Assembly: GCA_949152475.1 (NCBI GenBank) | Contig: OX424562.1 | Location: 868,001-932,000, forward strand | Source of the DNA: Terebella lapidaria | Lineage: Eukaryota; Annelida; Polychaeta; Terebellida; Terebellidae | Direction: 5' to 3' | Length of the DNA: 64,000 nucleotides | In this document: positions 48,301 through 59,849 of the stretch, piece by piece | Layout: every line of letters starts with the position of its first letter | Position numbering within the stretch: position 1 is the stretch's first letter | Notes under the pieces: model-generated | Database searches by the model: none | Told to the model about the DNA's origin: nothing | What the model saw: only the letters and a program-made list of their open reading frames with translations | Position numbers and translations under genes: made by a program

Positions 48301-49446
48301 TCTGACCCAGAAAGTAGACAGTGGCTACAGTCATAGGTGTTATATGTGGTCTGTCTGACTCAAAAAGTAGACAGTGGCTACAGTCATAGGTGTTATATGT
48401 GGTCTGTCTGACTCAGAAAGTAGACAGTGGCTACAGTCATAGGTGTTATATGTGGTCTGTCTGACTCAGAAAACAGACAGTGACTACAGTCATAGGTGTT
48501 ATATGTGGTCTGTCTGACTCAGAAAGCAGACAGTGACTACAGTCATAGGTGTTATATATGGTCTGTCTGACCCAGAAAGTAGACAGTGGCTACAGTCATA
48601 GGTGTTATATGTGGTCTGTCTGACTCAAAAAGTAGACAGTGGCTACAGTCATAGGTGTTATATGTGGTCTGTCTGACTCAGAAAGTAGACAGTGGCTACA
48701 CTCATAGGTGTTATATGTGGTCTGTCTGACTCAGAAAGCAGACAGTGACTACAGTCATAGGTGTTATATGTGGTCTGTCTGACTCAGAAAGCAGACAGTG
48801 ACTACAGTCATAGGTGTTATATGTGGTCTGTCTGACTCATAAAACAGACAGTGACTACAGTCGTAAGTGTTATATGTGGTCTGTCTGACTCAGAAAGCAG
48901 ACAATGACTACAGTCATTGGTGATATATGTGGTCTGTCTGACTCATAAAGCAGACAGTGACTACAGTCATAGGTGTCATATGTGGTCTGTCTGACTCAGA
49001 AAGTAGACAGTGACTACAGTTATAGGTGTTATATGTGGTCTGTCTGACTCAGAAAGTAGACAGTGGCTACAGTCATAGGTGTTATATGTGGTCTGTCTGA
49101 CCCTGAAAGTAGACAGTGACTACAGTCATAGGTGTTATATGTGGTCTGTCTGACCCAGAAAGCAGACAGTGACTACAGTCATAGGTGTTATATGTGGTCT
49201 GTCTGACCCAGAAAGTAGAGAGTGGTTACAGTCATAAGTGTTATATGTGGTCTGTCTGACTCAGAAAGCAGACAGTGGCTACAGTCATAGGTGTTATATG
49301 TGGTCTGTCTGACTGAGAAAGTAGACAGTGACTACAGTCATAGGTGTTATATGTGGTCTGTCTGACTCAGAAAGCAGACAGTGACTACAGTCATATGTGT
49401 TATATGTGGTCTGTCTGACTCAGAAAGGAGACAGTGACTACAGTCA
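30352..49446 (+). repeat. 53-bp minisatellite array, about 19.1 kb
   Basis: About 360 tandem copies of a 53-bp unit: AGTGACTACAGTCATAGGTG, then TTATATGTGGTCTGTCTGAC, then TCAGAAAGCAGAC. Common variants are GTAGACAG for GCAGACAG, GGCTACAG for GACTACAG, ACACTCGCTACAG, GACCCAG for GACTCAG, and a 2-bp-shorter TGTGCTGTCTG form. Each consensus unit can form a hairpin, CTGTCTG pairing with CAGACAG across a 10-base loop; the GTAGACAG variant weakens it. Variants run in blocks, showing local higher-order duplication. Stops occur in all frames and no gene is present. Confidence 0.97.
36542..40141 (+). repeat. 1,800-bp higher-order repeat inside the 53-bp array
   Basis: 36542-38341 and 38342-40141 match at a constant offset of 1,800 bp, including private variants such as CATAAAGTAGACAGGGAC, GGTTTGTATGAC, TCATGGGTGCTA and the shortened TGTGCTGTCTG units. 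Only scattered differences are seen. Confidence 0.85.
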
Positions 49447-49670
49447 TATTATGTTGCGCTACTGTATGCTTATGTATGTCGGTAAAACATGATCCAAAAG
49501 CAGGTTCAGCGATGAAAAGAACCTGTCACTAATGGGACCCGGGTCCTGTTGGGTACGTATACAGTGGGATCCACCTCTTCCGGAAGAAATCGATTATTAT
49601 CGCACTTTGAAAGGCCTTAGTATCAATGGCCGATTATGGCACCAGTGGGCTTCCTTCAACTAACATAATA
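49447..49670. other. Junction between the two arrays
   Basis: Mostly unique DNA. Degenerate copies of the next array's unit (ACTAATGGGACCC, ACAGTGGGATCCACC, CACCAGTGGGC) become visible from about 49530, the worn edge of the 38-bp array. Confidence 0.6.
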
Positions 49671-51278
49671 TATTGATACCAGTGGGCTCTTATCACACAG
49701 AGAGGAAGGTACGGTACTAGTGGGATCCCCTCACACAGAAAGGACGGCATGGCACTAGTGGGATCCCCTCACACAGAAAGGACGGCATGGCACTAGTGGG
49801 ATCCCCTCACACAGAGAGGAGGGCATGTTACTAGTGGGATCTTCTTACACATAGAGGAGGGTATGTTACTAGTGGGATCCCCTCACACACAGAGGAAGCT
49901 ATGTTACTAGTGGGATCCCCTCACACAGAGAGGAAGCTATGTTACTAGTGGGATCTTCTTACACATAGAGGAGGGTATGTTACTAGTGGGATCCCCTCAC
50001 ACACAGAGGAAGCTATGTTACTAGTGGGATCTTCTTACACATAGAGGAGGGTATGTTACTAGTGGGATCCCCTCACACAGAGAGAAAGGGCATGTTACTA
50101 GTGGGATCCCCTCACACAGAGAGTAAGGTATGGCACTAGTGGGATCCCCTCACACAGAAAGAAGATATGTTACTAGTGGGATCCCGTCACACAGAGAGGA
50201 GGGTATGGCACTAGTGGGATCCCGTCACACAAAGAAGAGGGTATGGCACTAGTGGGATCCCCTCACACAGAGAGGAAGGTATGTTACTAGTAGGATCCCC
50301 TCACACAGAGTGGAAGGCGTGGCACTAGTGGGATCTTCTCACGCAGGGCGGAAGTTAGGACAGTAATGGGATCCCCTCACACAGAGAGGAGGGTGTGTTA
50401 CTAGTGGGATCCCCTCACACAGAGAGGAGGGTATGGCGCTAGTGGGATCCCCTCACACAAAGAGGAGGGCATGTTACTAGTGGGATCCCCTCACACAAAT
50501 AGGAAGGCATGTTACTAGTGGGATCCCCTCACATAGAGAGGAAGGTATGTTACTAGTGGGATCCTCTCACACAGAGAGGAGGGTATGGCACTAGTGGGAT
50601 CCCCTCACACAACGAGGAAGGTATGTTAATAGTGGGATCCCCTCACACAAAGATGAGGGCATGTTACTAGTGGGATCCCCTCACACAGACAGGAAGGCAT
50701 GTTACTAGTGGGACCCCCTCACACAGAGAGGAGGGTATGGCACTAGTGGGATCCCCTCTCACAGAGAGGAAGCTATGTTACTAGTGGGATCTCCTTACAC
50801 ATAGAGGAGGGTATGTTACTAGTGGGATCCCCTCACACAGAGAGAAAGGACATGTTACTAGTGGGATCCCCTCACACAGAGAGAAAGGACATGTTACTAG
50901 TGGGATCCCCTCACACAGAGAGTAAGGTATGGCACTAATGGGATCCCCTCACACAGAGAGAAAGGACATGTTACTAGTGAGATCCCCTCACACAGAGAGA
51001 AAGGACATGTTACTAGTGGGATCCCCTCACACAGAGAGAAAGGTATGGCACTAGTGGGATCCCTTTATATAGAGAGGAGGGCATGTTACTAGTGGGATCC
51101 CCTCACACAGAGAGGAAGCTATCTTACTACTGGGATCCCCTCACACAGAGAGGAAGCTATCTTACTAGTGGGATCCTCTCACATAGAGAGGAAGGTATGT
51201 TACTAGTGGGATCCCCTCACACAGAGAGGAAGGTATGTTACTAGTGGGATCCCCTCACACATAGGGGAGGGCATGTTA
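49671..51278 (+). repeat. 38-bp minisatellite array
   Basis: About 42 copies of a 38-bp unit containing TTACTAGTGGGATCCCCTCA then CACAGAGAGGAAGGTATG. Variants alternate GTATGTTACTAGT and GTATGGCACTAGT, and CCCCTCACACAG and CTTCTTACACAT. Each unit carries the palindrome GGGATCCC. No coding potential. It is unrelated in sequence to the adjoining 53-bp array. Confidence 0.95.
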
Positions 51279-51459
51279 CTATAGCCGAGTGGCCAAAGTC
51301 AGATATATGCCATATTTAACGAGTTTAATGGACCTGAGCGTTACATGGATAAACAATACACCATTTGAAAGGTAGAAACCCACTCTTTTCCGTGATGCCT
51401 GCTGTGGAGCAATGCGAGAGCCTGCTGTGGAGTGACTTTTTCTGTAATTTGGCCGTTTC

Positions 51460-54400
51460 CATGGGAACCACTAGATATTATACAAATTACATTAATAGAA
51501 TGATTTGGCCGTATTTTTACCATAAATCGAACTAATTACCACGATTGAGCACATAAATGTTACTTTCGATAATATTCAGTCTACGGAAGTGATATTTAAC
51601 ACAAACGTCATTTTTTTAACCATGGCAACGGAATAAGTGTAAAAATTGTGGAAAATGTGTTCAATATATGAACATATATATGTTTACTGTCTGGTATTGT
51701 GCTATTGAGTACACAGTTTTTATGAAAGATCATCTGATATCAACATGCATTACCTAGTGTTACACATTCTTCAATTTGTTATATAATATCTCAAGCAGAA
51801 GTCCTCCAGTATTTTCGTAAAACTTTATGAAAAAATTAGCCCAATGGGCTAGAAAGTTTACCGGAGAAATATACAGAGTTAAGCCGAGAAAGTTGAAGGT
51901 CAAATTCAAGGTGACCACTGAAATCGCCATATCTCTAACCTTGAAAATGGGATCAAAGGGGAAATTCTAGATCACCAAACTATTCAGCTTACATCATTTC
52001 CTATATGTTCACTATGGACCCCTAAGCTGTAAATTTGATAATAAGCGAGATATAAGCCATTTTGTAATCTGACTTTGAAAATAAAATGACTGACCTTGAA
52101 ATTTAGGTCAAAGGTCAAACTCAATATCATTAAAATATTCAGAATATCTAATTTCCTATATGTTCACAATTGATTCCTAAGCTGTAAAGTCGATAATAAG
52201 CAAGATATTAGCCATTTTGTCATGTTGAGCTTGAAAATGAGGTCAAAAGTCAAATTCAAGGTCACTAGAATATTCAGCATATATCATTTCCTATATGTTC
52301 ACAATTGATTCCTAAACTGTAAAGTCGCTAATAAGCAAGATATTGGCCATTTTGTCCTGTGACCTTGAAAATGAGGTCAAAGGTCAAATTCAAGGTCACG
52401 AGAATATTCAGCATATATCATTTTCTATATGTTCACAATTGATTCCTAAGCTGTAAAGTCGATAATAAGCGATATATTAGCAATTTTGTCCTGTGACCTT
52501 GGAAATGAGGTCAAAGGTCAAATTCAAGGTCACGAGAATATTCAGCATATATCATTTCCTATATGTTCACAATTGATTCCTAAGCTGTAAAGTCGATAAT
52601 AAGCGAGATATTAGCAATTTTGTCCTGTGACCTTGGAAATGAGGTCAAAGGTCAAATTCAAGGTCATTAGAATAACCAGCATATATCATTTCCTATATGT
52701 TCACAATTGATTCCTAAGCTGTAAAGTCGATAATAAGCGAGATATTAGCCATTTTGTCATGTAACCTTGAAAATGAGGTCAAGGGTCAAATTCAAGGTCA
52801 TGAGAATTTTCAGCATATATCATTTCCTATATGTTCACAATTGATTCCTAAGCTGTAAAGTCGCTAATAAGCAAGATATTGGCCATTTTGTCCTGTTGAC
52901 TTTGAAAATGAGGTCAAAAGTCAAATTCAAGGTCAGTAGAATATTCAGCATATATCATTTCCTATATGTTCACAATTGATTCCTAAGCTGTAAAGTCGCT
53001 AATAAGCAAGATATTGGCCATTTTGTCCTGTGACCATGAAAATGAGGTCAAAGGTCAACTTCAAGGTCACGAGAATATTCAGCATATATCATTTCCTATA
53101 TGTTCACAATTGATTCCTAAGCTGTAAAGTCGATAAAAAGCAAGATATTAGCAATTTTGTCCTGTGACCTTGAAAATGAGGTCAAAGGTCAAATTCAAAG
53201 TCATGAGAATATTCAGCTTATATCATTTCCTATATGTTCACAATTGATTCCTAAGCTGTAAAGTCGATAATAAGCAAGATATTAGCCATTTTGTCATGTG
53301 ACCTTGAAAATGAGGTCAAAGGTCAAATTCAGGGTCATGAGAATTTTCAGCATATATCATTTCCTATATGTTCACAATTGATTCCTAAGCTGTAAAGTCG
53401 ATAATAAGCGAGATATTAGCCATTTTGTCATGTGACCTTGAAAATGAGGTCAAAAGTCAAATTCAAGGTCATGAGAATTTTCAGCATATATCATTTCCTA
53501 TATGTTCACAATTGTTTCCTAAGCTGTAAAGTAGCTAATAAGCAAGATATTGGCAATTTTGTCCTGTGACCTTGAAAATGAGGTCAAACGTCAAATTCAA
53601 GGTCATGAGAATTTTCAGCATATATCATTTCCTATATGTTCACAATTGATTCCTAAGCTGTAAAGTCGCTAATAAGCAAGATATTGGCCATTTTGTCCTG
53701 TGACCTTGAAAATGAGGTCAAAGGTCAAATTCAAGGTCACGAGAATATTCAGCATATATCATTTCCTATATGTTCACAATTGATTTCTAAGCTGTAAAGT
53801 CGATAATAAGCGAGATATTAGCAATTTTGTCCTGTGACCTTGGAAATGAGGTCAAAAGTCAAATTCAAGGTCACTAGAATATTCAGCATATATCATTTCC
53901 TATATGTTCACAATTGATTCCTAAGCTGTAAAGTCGATAATAAGCGAGATATTAGTCATTTTGTCCTGTGACCTTGAAAATGAGGTCAAAGGTCAATTTC
54001 AAGGTCACGAGAATATTCAGCATATATCATTTCCTATAAGCCAACAATTCATTCCTAGTCTCTAATTTCAATATTAAGTGAGATATTAGGCTTAATGTGT
54101 CCCATTATAAAGCATAGGAAAATTTAACAAGTCACATTTGGGCCGAGTTTGGGCCACTTCAAGCGATTCAAGGGCAACGAAATTTATACACATCATGGAG
54201 GAAATAATAAGGCATCCTTGTGCAAAAAAATAAAAAAAGTTACTGAACAGATTTTGAGAAAATGGCCGCGAAAGCCCAAAATTGACCGGTTTTCGACGAA
54301 AATGACAAATTCAAAATGGCCGCCACACGCAGACCAGCGAATTAAGGGCAACGAAACTTATACACATTATGAAGGACATAATAAGGCATCCTTGTGCAAA

Positions 54401-55955
54401 AAAAAAAAAAGTTACTGAACAGATTTTCAGAAAAGGGCCGCCAAAGTCCAAAATTGGCCGATTTTCGACGAAAACGGCCGCCATTTTGAAAATATTGTGA
54501 AAATCAGAAAACCTCCTTCTTGAATTATTTTTGTGCATTTTTGTGCAAAATTTCGGAAAGATTGGTCTGTAAACAAAAAAGATAAAAATGTGAACGCCGA
54601 CGCCGGACGCCGGACGCAACGCCATGCCAATAGGTTATCGGACCATAGGTCCGGTAACCTAATAAGCATGAAAAATTTCAAGCCGCCATTACTGCAATTT
54701 CTATATTTGGCAATATCTTGATAACTATTCATCCAATCACAATGAACAAAGTGTCTAATATACTTATGTTTGTATGGTCAAGGAACATATTTATGCCATT
54801 TGAAAGTGCATTTTATGCAAATTCAATTCGCAATCGTCATTTTGGTATCCATGACAACGGTACATTTGTCAAAATTGTGAAAAATGTAATTATATTTACT
54901 CTCTGGTATTGTGCCACTGAGTATACAGTTTTTATGAGATGTCGTCATATATTAAAAACCACCATTCAGTATTACAAATTCTTCAACCTGATACATAATA
55001 TCTAAAACAGAAATATTTCAGTTTTTCCTTGAAGCGTCATAAAATTTTGCCTAGAAATTTCAAGCCGCCATTAATGCAATTTTGGTGTTTGAAAATAGCT
55101 TAACAATGTAGGTATCAATCCACCACCACAAACACAGCACTAATTCTCCAGTGACAATAAACAAAGTATCTATATCAATGTTTTCATGGTCAAGGAACAT
55201 GTATATAATATTTGTAAGTGCAGTTAATGTAAATTCACTTTGCAAACGTCATTTTGGTATCCATGACAACGGTATAATTGTCAAAATTGTGAAATATGTA
55301 ATCATATTCACTCTCTGGTATTGTGCTACTGAGTACATAGTTCTTATGAATTGTCATAAGATATCAAATACCATCAATCAGTATTGCATATCCTTCAATC
55401 ATAATATCTAAAATTGAAGTCTTTAAGTTTTTCCTTAAAACGTCATAAAATTTAGCCTGGAATATTTTAAGCCGCCATTAATGCAATTTCGGTGTGTGGC
55501 AATATCCTGACAACTAATCGTCCAATCACAATAATCAAAGCGTCTATACCTATGTTTTTCATGGTCAAAGAACATGCATATGGCATTAGAAAGTGAGAAT
55601 TCACTTCGAAATCGCCATTTTTGTATCCGTGACAACGGAATAATTGTCAATATTGTGAAAAATGAAATCATATTTATTGTCTGGTATTGTGCCATTGATC
55701 ACAAAGTTAGTCATTAGATATCAATCTCAATTAATTGACAGTTCATGTGTGTCCTTCAATGGGATATAAAATATCGAAAACAGATGTCTTTTAGTACTCC
55801 CCCCCCTCCCCCCCCCCACATAAAAAATAATGAAAATTAATAATGTGGCAATTCTAGCCATCATTTCTGAAATTTATGTGTATGGAAATCTAGCACTAGT
55901 CATCCACTCAAAATGAAGGAAGTGTCCAGTGTTTCCATGATCAATGATTATGTAC
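51460..55955 (+). repeat. ~390-bp tandem repeat interrupted by another element
   Basis: Copies start near 54682, 55064, 55471 and 55857 (spacing 382, 407 and 386 bp), each beginning AGCCGCCATTA-like and containing CCATGACAACGGTA, CTCTGGTATTGTGC and TACAGTTTTTATGA-type motifs. A further copy at about 51460-51854 has the same motifs (CCATGGCAACGGAAT, TGTCTGGTATTGTGCTATTG). The 2.8-kb element at 51855-54660 separates it from the others. The last copy is partial. A C-rich tract lies at 55800-55817. No gene; short ORFs recur only because the repeat does. Confidence 0.8.
51855..54660 (+). mobile_element. Large minisatellite-cored element, complete
   Basis: The ends are inverted: AGTTTACCGGA at 51855-51865 against TCCGGTAACCT at 54650-54660 (10 of 11). 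Inside are about 16 core units of ~134 bp (TTCCTAAGCTGTAAAGTCG at 52174, 52309, 52443, 52577 and onward), highly similar to each other. Then comes the family tail, in which the CGAATT/CGATTCAAGGGCAACGAA segment is itself duplicated (near 54168 and 54340). It ends with CGCCGGACGC repeats, GCAACGCCATGCCAATAGG and a palindrome GGACCATAGGTCC. No coding capacity is seen. The element lies within the ~390-bp tandem repeat. Confidence 0.8.
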
Positions 55956-56870
55956 AGGGTGGGCTATAAAAAAGGGTACTAAAACAATATACATACTAGT
56001 CTAGATAGTATCAAGAGATCAAATGGAATTTAAATTTAATACTAATGTGAATATAGTTTAGATCATGGCTTATTACAGAGTAGGGTGAATGCGTCGAATG
56101 TCGGGCAGGCTTACAATGTCGGGCAAAACACATCATGTATTTTATTTTTTAATAAAATGCCATTTCTACCGATGTAAATGTGTTCCCTGTGTCTTTTTTT
56201 TAAAAAACATCCATCTTTGGGTGAATGAATTGCGAAAAACTTATTGCACAACACCTATGACGTCAACGCTGGAATCCCCGTTGTCAGGGAGAATCTCTGA
56301 GCGCGCGCAGTTTCCACAACACAGATTTATAATCTCGCGGGAAATTCAAATTTCGGCGTGGGATATCTCCAGTGACGTTTTGCTCTAGAAAGGTGATTGT
56401 CAATGGGTCGATGATGCTTTTCCTTAGCCCAGAGCAACATTGCGTCCTATAAAACAATAAAACAATATCATTTAGTGCTATATTTTCTAAATGTGTGCTA
56501 AGAGTCAATAAAAACGACGTGCCCGATATTACACGCCCCCGTTTAAAAGACTTTGTACACGTGCTCCAATGTTTACAAAATTTATTGGGAATTCCCTTGT
56601 GACATCCGGGGGTTTTAAGGGCATAAAGGACCTATCATTTGTTTTCAATGAAGGGGGGGGGGGGGTCGGGGCGGCAAGTATTTAATTTAGCTGATATACA
56701 TTATAATATTACATTTATTTATGCTCCCATGGGTCCTGTATAACGATTCTAGATGAGACCATAATTAGTGATGTATGATTAGTTTGAGAGGAAGCCAAAA
56801 TAAATTTGAGCATTAATCATCATTTATTTTCGTCATTAGTTTAACACTTTGCCTTCTTGTGTATGGATAG
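55956..56870. other. Upstream region of the pogo-type gene
   Basis: It contains GTCGGGCA-type motifs near 56100-56123 and an inverted counterpart near 56519-56530 (TGCCCGATATTACA), and a G-run at 56647-56657. One of these may be the 5' terminal repeat of the transposon, but I could not find its mate after 59134. No gene is seen. Confidence 0.4.
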
Positions 56871-59133
56871 ATGCCAGGACGATACAGAAAAAAAAATCTT
56901 GTCCGAAAGTGGACGACAGCAGACCTGGAGAAGGCTATGAGAGAAGTTAGAGAAGGGAGTCTTTCTACAAGGGCTGCGGCCAAAAGATATAATATTCCCA
57001 AATCCACTATGCAAGATTATGTCAAAGGTGAACTACTGCACCAGTACCATGCACGTATAAGAAAAACAAGTAGACTCTAGTACTCGCTGTCCTATTATTC
57101 CAACAAATTTCATTATTGCCAAAAAAAATTCAGTTCATTTCACGTAATTTTATAACTAAGGAACTCTGAATTGACTCTATATAGATGTTGTTTATCAAAC
57201 ATACCTGTAGGATCCAGTGATGTAGGCTGTTCGCTGGGACGCCCGCCGGCACTCCCTCAGCACCTGGAGGGCGAGATAATCAAGCAGGCTCAGGATGCTG
57301 CAGAGCAGGGTTTTGGTGTCAGTCGAGTGCAGTTGATGTCGAAAACAGGTTATTTCATGCTCCAGTACTTCCACATTTTTTTTTTATCATCTGGGTACCT
57401 GTTGTTCCTAATATTCTGAGAGATGTTTTGACAGTCAGATATTCCACTGCAGGCAAGGTGGTTCGCAATTTGAAGCTAAAGACACCTTTCAAGAATGACA
57501 CACCAGGGAAGGAGTGGTTCAAAGGCCTCAAAAAGCGCCACCCAGACCTCACCCTCAAAAAGCCGGAGGCGAGTTCAACTTTGCGTTTGAGAGCAATGAA
57601 CCGGGATGTTGTATCCGATTATTTTTCTAAACTAAATAATGTCTTGTCAGAGCTGGGCCTGAAAGATCGGCCAAACCTTATCTGGAACGCAGATGAAACA
57701 GGTGTACAATTTCAGCACAAACCTATTCATGTGTGTGCCAGAAAGGGGGCTAAGGTGATTCCTGGTAGGACTTCGCAGTCTAAGGAATCTGTCAGTGTGA
57801 TGGCGTGTGGTAACGCTGCAGGGGTGGCAATGCCACCAATGATAGTGGTCAGGGGGAAAACGTACAAGTCCCTCAATGCTTGGTCCGTCCGAGAGGCGCC
57901 TACAGGTAGTCTTTGGACGTTTCAGGACAAAGGGTGGATGGTGGATGTTTTGGGGGTGGAGTGGTTCAGGAAGTGTTTCCTGAAGCACTGTGGTCCAGCA
58001 CGGCCACAGTTGCTCATTCTCGATGGCCACAGCAGTCACGAATCACTAGAGCTGCTGGAAGCTGCCAAGAATGAAATATTCACTTGCTGTCACTCCCCCC
58101 TCATACCACCCACCGTCTTCAACCCTTTGATGTCAGTGTGTTTGCCCCTTTCAAAAAATTGTATCACACCGGATGTTCCGATTATATGGTACAGAATCCT
58201 GGCAAGACGATCGACAAAACTTCTTGGCCAGGCATCTTTAAGGTCGCATTTAACCGTGCTCTATGTTGTGGTAATTTGGTTAGTGGGTTCAGAGCCTGTG
58301 GAATATATCCGTTTAACCCGCAAGTCATCTCCGATGAGCTGTTCGCTCCTTCCCAGGCCTTGAATGTCCCGTTGGTGTCCTCAGAGATCAGCTGCGTATC
58401 CGAGACAGCAAACCACCAGCCCACTTGTGATTCACGAGAAATTGTTGTCGAGGTGCCCGTGGTTCAGTCAGTCACGGGTGATGCATGCGTGATAGCTACG
58501 GGGGCAGGTGACTCCGAAACTGTAACAATTGCAGCCGACGTTCATGCCACACAATGCACAACAAGCTCGGCACTGGACATCCTCAATGCAATCAATCGTC
58601 CATCCAGATCGGAGATGACGATGGAATGTGACCCACAGACGGATGGCTTTGACGAAATCACGTTCCTGGATGTCTCACATGTAGAGTCGCAAGTGTCCTC
58701 GGTTTTTTCTGTTCCATCTCAGAAGTCTAAACCAGCAACGAACCCGGACAAGCCTGTGACAGCCCCTACAGCTAGCTCGAGGCTGTTGACCAGCGATGAG
58801 GTAATTGCGGCCAAAAAACAGCGAGTTCAAACCAAACTAAACAAGGAGAAAGAAAAACAAGAAAGAATGAGTGTCCGAGCCGAAAAACGCAAAGAAAAGG
58901 AGAGGACTTCACTCATCAAGAAGCTGAAGAAAGGCCTCCAGAAGCAAAAAAAATCTCCCTCTTGTCCTGTTTGTCACGCAGTGTACGGAGCTGAAGGCGA
59001 GAGACTGTGGGTTCAATGTGACACATGTGATATTTGGATGTGTGTCCCTTGCATCCCACAAGGTGTCGATACATCTGGAGTCGACGACGAGTCGAAACTT
59101 TTCGTCTGTCACATGTGTAATCCAATAAGTTAA
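56871..59133 (+). CDS. pogo/Tigger-type transposase with C-terminal PHD-like finger, three exons, one frameshift
   Basis: DNA transposase of the pogo branch of Tc1/mariner, acting on its own inverted repeats in the nucleus. Exon 1 (56871-57027) encodes a psq/CENPB-type helix-turn-helix (KWTTADLEKAMREV, STRAAAKRYNIPKSTMQDYV) and ends at AAAG|GTGAAC. Exon 2 (57211-57348) follows CCTGTAG and reads GRPPALPQHLEGEIIKQAQD. Exon 3 starts at 57435 after TTTTGACAG; both introns are phase 1. Exon 3 holds FKGLKKRHPDL and the DDD catalytic triad: LIWNADETG, LLILDGHSSH and LQPFDVSVF. A 1-base frameshift near 58075, between the second and third Asp, moves the rest to another frame. Beyond the catalytic domain are a long acidic linker, a Lys/Glu-rich coiled coil (near 58.80-58.96 kb) and CPVC..WVQCDTCDIWMCVPC..FVCHMC, a PHD-like finger with Cys where His is usual. 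Near-complete, probably recently inactivated, or frameshifted by a sequencing error. Confidence 0.85.
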
Positions 59134-59250
59134 ACATAAATCAAAGTCATATCTTCTCCACATGCAATCCCTTATAGGCACACTATATCCCAACAACATA
59201 ATTCAAATAACACAGTGACAAATATGTTTCCCCGTGTTTGGTGTACATAT

Positions 59251-59323
59251 TTCTTGGCAGGGTACTGTAGTAATCAGAAATAAAGAATCTTTATTCAGGA
59301 TTACTACAGTACCCCGCCAAGAA
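59251..59323. terminator. Long hairpin with polyadenylation signals on both strands
   Basis: 25-bp arms 59251-59275 and 59299-59323 pair at 24 of 25 positions (GGTACTGTAGTAATC is common to both). The 23-bp spacer is itself partly self-complementary (AATAAAG/CTTTATT). It therefore carries AATAAA on the plus strand and again on the minus strand. It lies about 120 bp past the pogo-type gene stop codon, so the plus-strand signal is a plausible poly(A) signal for it. It could instead be a small foldback element. Confidence 0.65.
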
Positions 59324-59670
59324 ATTATTAAAGATAATTACGCTGCAAAGTCCTCTTCATGTACATTACAACGAATAAATAAGTATGCGCAAATGCACAT
59401 GTATGCTACAAACTGTGATGTAGCGCAAAAAGGAGCTCGATGACCTATATTTATTTTCACAGTTTTGTAACAAAAAAAACTCCTTGAATTTCAACACACA
59501 AAATTATAGAAATTTGGCATGACTTTCATTATACCTAGCTATCAATTGAACCTAAACCTCCTATATGTATTATACATCTGGATAAAGGCGAAAATAGACT
59601 TACATTGAAACAATTTTCAATCAAACGATGAAGACCGAAAATGTCTTGTGAATGATTTATCAATCACCAT
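59324..59670. other. Interval without recognised gene
   Basis: AT-rich DNA between the hairpin and the DIRS-like element; nothing is recognised. Confidence 0.5.
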
Positions 59671-59849
59671 TTGTTATGCTAAGCGATACTTACCTCTGAC
59701 TCTGGGTCGTGTAATTGGCGAGCCCTCATTCGCCAACCACACATGAAATATGGGTGAAAAAGCTAAACGAAAGTTAGCCGGTCCGTTTAGACCCTGCGTT
59801 AGTAATGGTAGTTACCTGAGCAGTTCACCCTCCGTGTGGTAGCATAATC

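Noticed and set aside
30352-51278. CRISPR-like look of regularly repeated units
   Set aside because: Units are contiguous with no unique spacers, and the setting is an animal genome.
51284-51310. TAGCCGAGTGGCCAAAG resembling a tRNA-Leu/Ser A box (possible tRNA or SINE head)
   Set aside because: No B box, acceptor stem or variable arm follows, and the match is limited to one short motif at the array edge.
54149-54732. ORFs of about 60-104 residues in the tail of the 2.8-kb element
   Set aside because: They come from the duplicated tail segment and are not conserved in the other three copies.
56095-56530. Weak inverted motif GTCGGGCA/TGCCCGAT as transposon ends
   Set aside because: Only about 14 of 17 positions match, with no target-site duplication or matching copy downstream of the transposase gene.
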